This document shows positions 15,732 through 23,100 of a DNA stretch of 64,000 nucleotides, piece after piece. The notes under the pieces were generated by a model. That model searched no databases. It saw nothing but the letters and a program-made list of their open reading frames with translations, and had not been told where the DNA came from. Source of the stretch: Parasphingopyxis sp. (GTDB taxonomy: Bacteria; Pseudomonadota; Alphaproteobacteria; Sphingomonadales; Sphingomonadaceae); NCBI RefSeq assembly GCF_028279465.1, contig NZ_JANQNS010000007.1:1-64000 (forward strand), given 5' to 3'. Position 1 is the first letter of the stretch, and the number at the start of each line of letters is the position of its first letter. The translations under genes were made by a program, and so were the position numbers.

Positions 15732-18044
15732 ATGGCCGACGCCGAAACCCCGACCGCCACCAAAGAACACAAGCTGCAGGTCGCCAATGCGCGCCCGGAG
15801 GATTCCGGTCGCGGCCTCGCCCGCATGTCCCGCGAGACTATGGGTGCGCTCGGCCTGACCGAGGGTGATGTTGTATCGATTACAGGCAAGCGCACGACGC
15901 CCGCACGCGCCGTGCTGCCCTATCAAGAGGATGAAGGGCTTGCGATCCTGCGCATCGACGGGTTGCAGCGCGCCAATGCCGGCGCGGGCTCGGGCGATTT
16001 CGTGACCGTGGCGAAAGCCGAATCGCAAGCCGCGAAGAAGGTCGTATTCGCGCCCGCGCAGCGCAATCTGCGTCTGCACGGCAATGCCGAGGCGCTGAAG
16101 CGCAGTTTCGGCATGAAGCCGCTGACCAAGGGCGATGTCGTCGCCACCGCGGGTCAGCGCCCGGTCGAACGCGGGGACATGCCGCAGCAGCTGCGCCAGA
16201 TGATGAATGCGCCGGCCTATGCACTGCAGGAGGTCCGCCTTGTCGTTGCCGGTACGACGCCCAAGGGCATCGTCCATATCGACGAGAATACGGTCGTCGA
16301 ACTCAAGGCCGAATATACCGAACCGACAGACGCGCGCCGCGCGGACGTCACCTATGACGATTTGGGCGGTCTGGGCGATACGATCGACCAGGTGCGCGAG
16401 ATGGTCGAGCTGCCTTTGCGCTATCCCGAACTCTTCCAGCGGCTCGGCGTCGAACCGCCCAAGGGTGTGCTCCTTCATGGCCCGCCCGGCACGGGCAAGA
16501 CCTTGCTCGCCCGCGCGGTCGCCAATGAGAGCGATGCCGAGTTTTTCCTTATCAACGGCCCGGAGATCATGGGCTCGGCCTATGGCGAGAGCGAGAAGAA
16601 ACTGCGCGAGGTATTCGAGCAGGCAACCGCAGCGCAGCCCTCCATTGTGTTTATCGACGAGATCGACTCGATTACGCCCAAGCGGGACAAGGTGGCCGGC
16701 GAAGCCGAAAAGCGGCTCGTCGCCCAGCTGCTGACGCTGATGGACGGCCTCCAGAAGCGCGCGAACCTGATCGTCGTTGCGGCCACCAACCGGCCCGACG
16801 CAATCGACGAGGCGCTGCGACGACCCGGACGCTTCGACCGCGAGATCATCATCGGCGTGCCCGACGAAGCCGGCCGCCGCGAGATTCTCGCGATCCACAC
16901 GCGCGGCATGCCGCTCGCCGAAGATGTCAGCCTGAAATCGCTGGCGCGGCAGACATATGGTTTCGTCGGCGCCGATCTTGGCGCGCTGACCCGGGAAGCG
17001 GCGATCGAGGCCGTGCGCCGGATCATGCCGAAGCTCAACCTCGAAGAGCGCACGGTTCCGACCGAAGTGCTCGACACGCTCTCGGTCGATCGATGCGATT
17101 TCGAGGAAGCGCTCAAACGCATCCAGCCCTCGGCGCTGCGCGAGGTGATGGTGCAGGCGCCCAATGTCGGCTGGGACGATATCGGGGGGCTCGACGAGGT
17201 ACAGAAGCGGCTCAAAGAAGGCGTCGAACTGCCGCTCAAGGACCCGGACGCGTTCCGCCGGCTCGGTATCCGGCCGGCAAAAGGCTTCCTGCTTTATGGC
17301 CCGCCCGGCACCGGCAAGACCTTGCTCGCCAAGGCGACGGCGCATGAATCGAACGCCAATTTCATCGCGACCAAATCGTCCGATCTGCTCTCCAAATGGT
17401 ATGGCGAGAGCGAGCAGCAGATCGCCCGGCTTTTCGCCCGCGCCCGGCAGGTCGCGCCCACGGTGATCTTTTTCGACGAGCTGGACAGTCTCGTGCCGGC
17501 CCGCGGCGGCGGCCTTGGCGAACCGCAGGTGACCGAGCGGATCGTCAACACGATCCTCGCGGAGATGGACGGGCTGGAAGAGCTGCAGTCCGTTGTCGTG
17601 ATCGGCGCGACCAACCGGCCTAACCTTATCAACCCGGCGCTGATCCGGCCCGGCCGTTTCGACGAACTCATCTATGTGCCAGTGCCCGAAGCCTCTGGCA
17701 GACGGCGCATCTTGGCGATCCATACGGCAACCATGCCGCTTGCCGAGGATGTCGATCTCGATTCGCTGGCCGAGCGGACCGATCGCTTTACGGGCGCCGA
17801 TCTCGAAGACCTGACGCGCCGCGCAGGCCTATACGCACTGCGGCGGTCGCGCGATTCGGAGACGGTCACCATGGCCGATTTCGAATTGGCCCTGGCCGAT
17901 GCGCGGGCCAGTGTCACCAGCGAAATGGAACGCGAATATGAGGTGATGGCCGCAAAACTGAAACAGGATTCGCTGGCGATCAACCCGATCGGTTTCATCG
18001 CGCCCGGGATGCTGAACCCGGCAAACCAAGACAAGCACGACTAG
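15732..18044 (+). CDS. CDC48/VCP-type AAA+ ATPase
   Basis: This 770-aa protein has the full CDC48/VAT plan: an N domain with a double-psi barrel (~11-190; LQVANARPEDSGRGLARMSR) and two AAA modules. D1 has Walker A GPPGTGKT at 250-257 and Walker B IVFIDE at 305-310. D2 has Walker A at 523-530, Walker B VIFFDE at 578-583, and arginine-finger regions RRPGRFDR and RPGRFDEL. Both modules look active. Such hexamers unfold or extract proteins; this architecture is archaeal/eukaryotic in origin but occurs in some alphaproteobacteria. GGAG at 15723-15726 sets the start. No ubiquitin-like or protease partner gene is adjacent. Confidence 0.95.
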   Translation: MADAETPTATKEHKLQVANARPEDSGRGLARMSRETMGALGLTEGDVVSITGKRTTPARAVLPYQEDEGLAILRIDGLQRANAGAGSGDFVTVAKAESQAAKKVVFAPAQRNLRLHGNAEALKRSFGMKPLTKGDVVATAGQRPVERGDMPQQLRQMMNAPAYALQEVRLVVAGTTPKGIVHIDENTVVELKAEYTEPTDARRADVTYDDLGGLGDTIDQVREMVELPLRYPELFQRLGVEPPKGVLLHGPPGTGKTLLARAVANESDAEFFLINGPEIMGSAYGESEKKLREVFEQATAAQPSIVFIDEIDSITPKRDKVAGEAEKRLVAQLLTLMDGLQKRANLIVVAATNRPDAIDEALRRPGRFDREIIIGVPDEAGRREILAIHTRGMPLAEDVSLKSLARQTYGFVGADLGALTREAAIEAVRRIMPKLNLEERTVPTEVLDTLSVDRCDFEEALKRIQPSALREVMVQAPNVGWDDIGGLDEVQKRLKEGVELPLKDPDAFRRLGIRPAKGFLLYGPPGTGKTLLAKATAHESNANFIATKSSDLLSKWYGESEQQIARLFARARQVAPTVIFFDELDSLVPARGGGLGEPQVTERIVNTILAEMDGLEELQSVVVIGATNRPNLINPALIRPGRFDELIYVPVPEASGRRRILAIHTATMPLAEDVDLDSLAERTDRFTGADLEDLTRRAGLYALRRSRDSETVTMADFELALADARASVTSEMEREYEVMAAKLKQDSLAINPIGFIAPGMLNPANQDKHD

Positions 18045-18052
18045 CGTTTCTG

Positions 18053-18190
18053 TTTGTCAGACTCTCACATACGTTCGAGCGCGGCACCGGCCCGCACCCC
18101 CTCTCGGCCTCCCACAGGGTACACTTAATGGGAGGTCGGAAGGGGGAGCGGGCCGGTGCCGCGAACTTTCGCCAGAAAGTTTCTGACAGA
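18053..18190. repeat. Composite palindromic element, copy 2 (complete)
   Basis: The ends are TTTGTCAGA (18053-18061) and TCTGACAGA (18182-18190). Inside are a left hairpin with two mismatches (18062-18068/18073-18079), a 34-bp imperfect inverted repeat (18081-18114/18129-18162) with the same 14-nt loop as copy 1, and a right hairpin AACTTTC-GCCA-GAAAGTT (18164-18181 region). It fills the gap between the convergent stops of the CDC48-type gene (18044) and the MFS gene (18198). The spacing of every part equals copy 1, and stem differences are largely paired. Confidence 0.88.
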
Positions 18191-18197
18191 TAGCTAG

Positions 18198-19517
18198 CTA
18201 GTTTTCGAGCTTGAACGCCGCCCAGAGCGTCAAGAGCCCGAACAGGGCCGCGCAGACGAGAAATGGGAGCGGCATCGATATGCCGTAGATCAGCACGCCG
18301 ATGGCCGGCGCGGCAATGAACGCCATGCCGTTTACCGATGCGACCATACCGGCCACCTGCCCCTGCTCGGCGCGGCTGACGGCGAGCGATGCGCCGCTCG
18401 TAAAGCCGGGACGGAAAAGGCCCATGCCGAGCGATGCGATCGCAAAGCCGAGCGTGATCCCGTGCAGCGTCGTGATGAATGCCATGATTACACAGCCAAC
18501 CGCGCCGAGGATGAAGCCCCAGATCACGAGCCGTTTCGGCGGCACTTTCATCTGCGGGATCAGGCCCCATTGGGCGAGCAAAGTCGCCCCCGCCCCGGCC
18601 ATCAGCACGATGCCGATCGCCTGCTGCGCCTCATTGAGCGGCACGGAGAGGCGGTCGATCACCAGAAAGCCGATGACACCCAGAAACGCGGCATGGCCAT
18701 GGCCGCCCAGCACACCGACGATCATCCACGGCAAAGTCCGCCGGTCGCGCCAGCGCAGCCGTTCGGCAAGCGCCCCGGTCTCCATATCATCATCGTCATC
18801 GTCGGTAGGCGCCGATGCGCCGGAGAGACCGCCGATCGAGGGTTCACTCGAAATGACGCCGCGCGCCTCATGACGCGGCATATCATTGGGCAGCAGCAGC
18901 GCGACCGCCAGCCAGACGAGACAGCCCAGCAGCGCGAAAACGATCAGTGGACCGGCCAGCCCGCCCGTGATCGGGAAGACGAAGGCCGGGGCCAGCGCCG
19001 GTCCGATAATCGTGCCGAGTCCGAAGGACGAGGCGATGATCGATAGCGCGGACGTGCGATTCTCGCGATCCGTACGGGCCGCGACATAGGCCTGGACGGC
19101 CGGCGGCGCGGCGGATCCGAAGCCGCCATAGAGACTGCGCGCTATCGCGAAGATCACGAAGGTTGTAGCCGGCAACAGCCATCCCGCGAGACCCATCCAC
19201 AGGATGACCCCGCAGATCGCCATCGATGCGATGAAACCCACCGTGCCGAGCAGCATCAACGGCTTGCGTCCGCGGCGGTCCGACTGGCGCGCCCAATAGG
19301 GCGCGAGCAGCACCCAGAGCAGGGCCGACCAGGTATAGGCGAGCGATACCCAGAAATCGGGAATTTCCAGCGCCCGGCCGATCGTCGGCATGACCGACTG
19401 CATGGCCGTATTCCCCGCCGCCGCCGTCAGCATGACGAGGAAGAGGACCGCGAACCGGTCGCGGCGAATCTGGACGCTCGGCGAGCCCGCCATCAGGCTG
19501 ATCTCCGGCCGGGACAA
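18198..19517 (-). CDS. MFS transporter (TetA-like drug/metabolite exporter)
   Basis: This 439-aa protein has about 12 hydrophobic helices and the MFS signature between helices 2 and 3 as SDRRGRKPLMLLG. The second-half counterpart of that loop is poorly conserved. An acidic loop (PTDDDDDDMETGALAER) sits between the two halves. It resembles the TetA/Bcr-like proton antiporters; the substrate is unknown. An in-frame ATG eight codons in (MAGSPSV) is an alternative start. Its 3' end abuts the composite palindrome. Confidence 0.88.
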   Translation of the reverse strand: MSRPEISLMAGSPSVQIRRDRFAVLFLVMLTAAAGNTAMQSVMPTIGRALEIPDFWVSLAYTWSALLWVLLAPYWARQSDRRGRKPLMLLGTVGFIASMAICGVILWMGLAGWLLPATTFVIFAIARSLYGGFGSAAPPAVQAYVAARTDRENRTSALSIIASSFGLGTIIGPALAPAFVFPITGGLAGPLIVFALLGCLVWLAVALLLPNDMPRHEARGVISSEPSIGGLSGASAPTDDDDDDMETGALAERLRWRDRRTLPWMIVGVLGGHGHAAFLGVIGFLVIDRLSVPLNEAQQAIGIVLMAGAGATLLAQWGLIPQMKVPPKRLVIWGFILGAVGCVIMAFITTLHGITLGFAIASLGMGLFRPGFTSGASLAVSRAEQGQVAGMVASVNGMAFIAAPAIGVLIYGISMPLPFLVCAALFGLLTLWAAFKLEN

Positions 19518-19659
19518 GCATAAAAATGGAGGTGATCGGCTGCGCGCATCCGGCTTCCCTTAACGGCAACCGCCACGGCGCGATAGTGACCAATGGCTTG
19601 CCATCCGGCTCCGCATTTGCGAACGCAGACGTAACAAAATTGCAAGCAATTGGAAACGA

Positions 19660-20283
19660 ATGACCCACACAGCGTCCAATGTCGTCGAACGGAGAAGGCC
19701 GTCGCGCTCTCGCGGACCCGGACCGCTTGGTCTCTTCTTCAAGGGCTTTCTCAAACACCCGGTGATGGTGGGCTCCGTCATCCCGTCGTCAAAACGGCTG
19801 ATCGAGAAGATGCTGGCGCCGGTCGATTGGGAGAATACCCGGCTGTTCGTCGAATATGGCCCGGGCGTGGGCACATTCTGCCGCCCGATCCTTGATCGGC
19901 TCGCGCCCGATGCAACGCTGATCGCGATCGATACCAATCCGGACTTCGTCGACTATCTCAAACGCGATATTCGCGATCCGCGCTTTCATGTCGTGCACGG
20001 CTCGGCCGTCGATGTGGAATCGATCATCGCCGATAAGGGTTTCGACAAAGCCGATTATGTCGTCTCCGGCCTGCCCTTTTCGACATTGCCCGACGGCGTC
20101 GGCGAGGAGATCGGTGCGGCGACAGGACGCGTTGTCCGCCCGGGCGGCGCCTTTCTCGTCTATCAGTTCTCGCCCAAATGCCGCGACTATATCGAACCCA
20201 ATTTCGACCGGATCGATAAAGGCCGGGAGATCTGGAACATCCCGCCAGCCGTATTGTTCTGGGGATGGAAGGACGAGGCCTAA
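19660..20283 (+). CDS. PmtA-like phospholipid N-methyltransferase family protein
   Basis: This 207-aa class I methyltransferase opens with GLFFKGFLKHPVMVGSVIPS, then SSKRLIEKML, the pattern of the PmtA-like/rRNA-dimethylase-like branch. SAM motif I is VEYGPGVGTFCRPIL, an acidic residue follows in IAIDTNPDFVDYL, and the motif IV-like stretch is YVVSGLPFSTLP. Relatives methylate phosphatidylethanolamine, and the convergent neighbour is a cardiolipin-synthase-like gene, which agrees with lipid work. The gene is divergent from the MFS gene. Confidence 0.82.
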   Translation: MTHTASNVVERRRPSRSRGPGPLGLFFKGFLKHPVMVGSVIPSSKRLIEKMLAPVDWENTRLFVEYGPGVGTFCRPILDRLAPDATLIAIDTNPDFVDYLKRDIRDPRFHVVHGSAVDVESIIADKGFDKADYVVSGLPFSTLPDGVGEEIGAATGRVVRPGGAFLVYQFSPKCRDYIEPNFDRIDKGREIWNIPPAVLFWGWKDEA

Positions 20284-20305
20284 GGCCCGTTCCAGCCTCA
20301 GTGCG

Positions 20306-21472
20306 CTATTGCCCGTCGATGCCGAAGTTCAACCGGCGGGACACGTTATAATCGAGCACCGACATCAGGAAATAGGATATCCGGCCCTTGATCCGCCGCC
20401 ACAGGGTCTGGCGGCGGGCATGCTTTTCCGGCGTGATACGGATGCTGTCGGCGATCTCGTTGTCGACCAACCGGCGCATCATATCGGCAAATCCGGCGTC
20501 GCGGATGCGAACCATGACCTCTAGGTTGAGATAGAGGCTGCGCACGTCGAAATTGGCCGAACCGATATAGACGATATCGTCCACGACATAGAGCTTCGTG
20601 TGGAGCATCATCGGCTGATATTCGTAGATCTCGACCTCGGGTAGCAAATGGCGATACCGGTTGCGCGCGGCGGCGATCGGAACGGCATTGTCGGACTTCG
20701 CGGCCGTGATAATGCGCGACCGTCCGTTTAGCGCGGCATGGCGGATCGGCCGCATCAGGGGCGCATAGGGCGCAAAATAGGCAGCCGCGATATCTATCCG
20801 GCTGGCCGCGCCGAAATCATTCTGAAGAGCCTGAGCCCAGGGGCTAAGCTCGCGGGTCGGCCCGCCGAGCAACAGGCGCACGGCCCCGTCCTGCTGATGA
20901 TGACGGCGTAGGATTGCCCGCAACTCTTCCATCTCGGATTGCACGTTCATGGACCAGCGCAGAATATCGTCGAAATAGGCAGCGAGACACGCCGCAACCG
21001 GTCCCTCGACAGTCAGTCCGAGATCGCGCCAGCCATCTTCCGTGCCGTTGGCAACGAAATAGGATTGCTCCACGTTGAAACCGCCGATCAGCGCGGTTGC
21101 TTCGTCGGCGATCGCCATCTTCTGGTGGTTGCGCAGTAGATAGCGGCGGCTGCGCTTTGGTTCGTACCGGCAGAATGTGCAATCGCTTTCGACCAGCGGC
21201 GCGAAGAACGCATCGCCGGTTTTCGAACTGCCAAATCCGTCGACGAGCAGCGCCACGTCCACACCGCGTCTCTGCGCGGCGATCAGCGCATCGCGCACAC
21301 GCGCGGACGCCGCATCGTCCACGAAGATATAGTAAAGCAGCCTGACGCTGCGCTGCGCGCCATCGATCAGCGCGATCAACGCCTCCAGCCGTTCCGGTCC
21401 ATCGGCAAGCAGCCGGAAGCGATGCCCGTCTACGGGCGGCAAAGGATAGTCCGGGCTCTCTCGATCTGCCAT
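20306..21472 (-). CDS. Phospholipase D-like protein (cardiolipin synthase family)
   Basis: This 388-aa protein has two intact HKD motifs, NHQKMAIADEATALIGGFN and LHTKLYVVDDIVYIGSANFD, each HxKxxxxD followed by the G-S/G-x-N element. The length and lack of long N-terminal TM helices resemble ClsB-type synthases, which join phosphatidylglycerol molecules or use phosphatidylethanolamine. The ATG at 21472 is chosen over an upstream TTG. It converges on the PmtA-like gene with a 22-nt gap; together they suggest membrane-lipid tailoring. Confidence 0.88.
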   Translation of the reverse strand: MADRESPDYPLPPVDGHRFRLLADGPERLEALIALIDGAQRSVRLLYYIFVDDAASARVRDALIAAQRRGVDVALLVDGFGSSKTGDAFFAPLVESDCTFCRYEPKRSRRYLLRNHQKMAIADEATALIGGFNVEQSYFVANGTEDGWRDLGLTVEGPVAACLAAYFDDILRWSMNVQSEMEELRAILRRHHQQDGAVRLLLGGPTRELSPWAQALQNDFGAASRIDIAAAYFAPYAPLMRPIRHAALNGRSRIITAAKSDNAVPIAAARNRYRHLLPEVEIYEYQPMMLHTKLYVVDDIVYIGSANFDVRSLYLNLEVMVRIRDAGFADMMRRLVDNEIADSIRITPEKHARRQTLWRRIKGRISYFLMSVLDYNVSRRLNFGIDGQ

Positions 21473-21590
21473 GAAACCCGCTCTACGCCGCAACCTGCGG
21501 GCGCCGCAAGCCGCCGCGATTTCTTGACAATCGGCGGCCGCGTGCCTATTTCGCCGCTCTTCCCGTTTTGCTGATTAATGGAAACAAGCC

Positions 21591-21935
21591 ATGGCGCGCG
21601 TAACCGTCGAAGATTGTGTCGACAAGGTCCCCAACCGTTTCGATCTCGTGCTGCTGTCCGCACAGCGCGCCCGTCAGATTTCGGGCGGCGCCGAGCTGAC
21701 TCTGGACCGCGACCGTGACAAGAACCCGGTCGTCGCTCTGCGCGAAATCGCCGAGCAGACGGTCAAGCCCAAGCATCTGGAAGAAGCGCTTGTGCAGAGC
21801 CTGCAACGCGTGCAGATTGACGATGAGGAAGCACCCGACGAGGTCGGTTCGCTGTCCCAGTCCGCCGAGGCGCTGCGCCTGACCGCCTCCGCGCCGCCAC
21901 GCAACACCAACGTCGCGGCCGATTATGACGGCTGA
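21591..21935 (+). CDS. rpoZ: RNA polymerase omega subunit
   Basis: This 114-aa protein opens [20 protein letters not shown] and continues [13 protein letters not shown] and [15 protein letters not shown], all diagnostic of omega, which assists assembly of the beta-prime subunit and in many bacteria forms part of the ppGpp site. The alphaproteobacterial C-terminal tail is acidic then polar. It is a single gene with its own terminator at 21958. In many proteobacteria rpoZ lies directly before the stringent gene; here the two are separated by an HxlR/CC_3452 insertion of about 1.1 kb. Confidence 0.97.
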   Translation: MARVTVEDCVDKVPNRFDLVLLSAQRARQISGGAELTLDRDRDKNPVVALREIAEQTVKPKHLEEALVQSLQRVQIDDEEAPDEVGSLSQSAEALRLTASAPPRNTNVAADYDG

Positions 21936-21957
21936 TCTTCGGACATATCGATAACGA

Positions 21958-21984
21958 AAAAGGCCCGCGCGATGCGGGCCTTTT
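21958..21984 (+). terminator. Bidirectional-type terminator after rpoZ
   Basis: AAAAGGCCCGC (21958-21968), a 5-nt loop GCGAT, and GCGGGCCTTTT (21974-21984) form a perfect 11-bp stem with A and T tracts on both sides. It lies between the convergent stops of rpoZ and the HxlR gene and can serve both. Confidence 0.92.
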
Positions 21985-22007
21985 CATATCTGCGCTAGAT
22001 TTGCGCT

Positions 22008-22487
22008 CTATTCGGCGGCTTCCGCCACAACCTCGCTCTGATCGACCCAAAGCAGATCGTGCCAGTCGAGCGGCCGCCCGTCATGGGCATGGACGCGAAT
22101 CTGCTGCACCGGCTGCCGATCGCGTTGGTCACACAGCACGGGGTTGGACGGCACGCCGATACCCCATTGTTCACCCCACTGCCTGAGCGCAATCATCGCG
22201 GGGAGCAAAGCCTCACCCTTCTCGGTCAGCTTATATTCGATCTTGCGACGGTCGTCGGCGCAAGGCTGGCGTTCGAGAATTTCGCTCTCGACGAGCCGGC
22301 CAAGCCGGTTGGCGAGAATGTTGCGCGCAATCCCCAGATTGGACTGCATTTCCTCAAAATGTTTCAGACCATTGAAACAGGCCCGAAGAATCATAAATGA
22401 CCAGCGTTCGCCCATGGCCTGCAACGCGCAGGGGAGCCCGCATTCGTCATCGCCAATGTCGCCGAGTGGTTCTGTGAGTTTGCCCAT
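22008..22487 (-). CDS. HxlR family transcriptional regulator
   Basis: This 159-aa MarR-like winged-helix protein has CGLPCALQAMGERWSFMILR (HxlR opening with conserved Cys and RW), GIARNILANRLGRLVESEIL (recognition helix), and the wing DDRRKIEYKLTEKG. HxlR proteins often sense electrophiles or redox stress through a Cys near the N-terminus; two Cys are present here (about 16 and 20). It is divergent from a small ORF and a CC_3452-type gene, and palindrome/direct repeats in the gap are likely its operators. Confidence 0.92.
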   Translation of the reverse strand: MGKLTEPLGDIGDDECGLPCALQAMGERWSFMILRACFNGLKHFEEMQSNLGIARNILANRLGRLVESEILERQPCADDRRKIEYKLTEKGEALLPAMIALRQWGEQWGIGVPSNPVLCDQRDRQPVQQIRVHAHDGRPLDWHDLLWVDQSEVVAEAAE

Positions 22488-22547
22488 GTCGTGATCAGCC
22501 TACTGCAAAAGTCCGGATTCGCAAAATTACTGCCTCAAACCGTTTTT

Positions 22548-22595
22548 AGTTGCAACTTAAAACTGGATCAACTAGGTAGTGATTCGCAACTTAAA
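22548..22595. promoter_or_regulatory. Candidate HxlR operators (palindrome plus direct repeat)
   Basis: AGTTGCAACT (22548-22557) is a perfect palindrome. GCAACTTAAA occurs at 22552-22561 and again at 22586-22595, 34 bp apart (about three helical turns). The sites lie 60-110 bp upstream of the HxlR ATG and just before the plus-strand small ORF at 22613, so binding could block the plus-strand promoter. Confidence 0.6.
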
Positions 22596-22612
22596 GTGGA
22601 AGACCGAAAATC

Positions 22613-22684
22613 ATGCAACAGTTTCTGATCGCGCTTGTCTCCTTCGTGAGCACCATGGCGCTGCTCGCGGTCGCTTCCGCATAG
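22613..22684 (+). CDS. Small ORF, 23-aa hydrophobic peptide
   Basis: ATG at 22613 and TAG at 22682-22684 give MQQFLIALVSFVSTMALLA and then VASA, a signal-like or single-span hydrophobic peptide. GGAAG at 22598-22602 is a possible ribosome site 10 nt away. It lies between the putative HxlR operators and the CC_3452-type gene 44 nt downstream. Its make-up is not random (no charged residues at all), but without homologues it may be a membrane microprotein, a leader peptide or chance. Confidence 0.45.
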   Translation: MQQFLIALVSFVSTMALLAVASA

Positions 22685-22728
22685 TTCGCACCTTCTTTCT
22701 AATCCCCTCCAATAGGAAGATCATTATC

Positions 22729-23037
22729 ATGCAACGCTCCCTCTCCCTGATCCTCTCCCTGATGACCGTCGCCTTCCTGTTCACGGCGACCGGCGCGGAA
22801 GCGCGCACGCCCTATCAGGCAACGCTCGCCGAAGCGACCGACGAACGCGTGCTCGTTATCCGCAACGCTCCTTGGGTCTGCGACGGCACGGAATGCTCCA
22901 CGGATGGCGCGCGCAGCCGCCCGGCCAATGTCTGCCACGCGTTCGTGCGCGAACTCGGCGCGGTCACTTCCTTCATCGTCGACAGCGAAGCGATGACCGA
23001 AGAAGAACTGGCGCGCTGCAACGAAGCCGCCGGCTAA
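22729..23037 (+). CDS. CC_3452-like small exported protein
   Basis: This 102-aa protein has a signal peptide (MQRSLSLILSLMTVAFLFTA, cleavage near AEA), then YQATLAEATDERVLVIRNAP and WVCDGTECSTDGARSRPANV. CHAFVRELGAVTSF and a closing LARCNEAAG follow. Four Cys (WVCDGTEC, VCHAF, LARCN) could make two disulfides. The pattern matches what I recall as the CC_3452 family of alphaproteobacterial periplasmic proteins of unknown role. AGGAAG at 22714-22719 sets the ATG at 22729. It is probably regulated by the divergent HxlR protein. Confidence 0.78.
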   Translation: MQRSLSLILSLMTVAFLFTATGAEARTPYQATLAEATDERVLVIRNAPWVCDGTECSTDGARSRPANVCHAFVRELGAVTSFIVDSEAMTEEELARCNEAAG

Positions 23038-23044
23038 GCTCCCC

Positions 23045-23064
23045 GCAACCGTTAAATCGGTTGC
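23045..23064 (+). terminator. Weak terminator-like hairpin after the CC_3452-type gene
   Basis: GCAACCG (23045-23051), loop TTAAAT, and CGGTTGC (23058-23064) form a perfect 7-bp stem followed by ATTATTT. It is 8 nt after the stop at 23037 and 31 nt before the rsh start. Confidence 0.55.
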
Positions 23065-23071
23065 ATTATTT

Positions 23072-23100
23072 CAGCACCCGGCCATTTTGGCCGGGTGCTG
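23072..23100 (+). promoter_or_regulatory. Perfect 12-bp hairpin containing the rsh start codon
   Basis: CAGCACCCGGCC (23072-23083), loop ATTTT, and GGCCGGGTGCTG (23089-23100) pair perfectly. The GTG start of rsh (23095-23097) lies in the right arm, and the bases where a ribosome site should lie are also in the stem. If the mRNA starts upstream, the start would be sequestered unless the hairpin is opened. No T run follows, so it is not a standard terminator. Confidence 0.7.

Noticed and set aside
15699-17723. A 674-codon open frame on the minus strand
   Set aside because: It is antisense to the CDC48-type gene, with no recognisable fold or signal.
23072-23100. Simple terminator of the CC_3452-type gene
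   Set aside because: No T run follows the stem, and the rsh start codon lies within it; the weaker hairpin at 23045-23064 is the better terminator.
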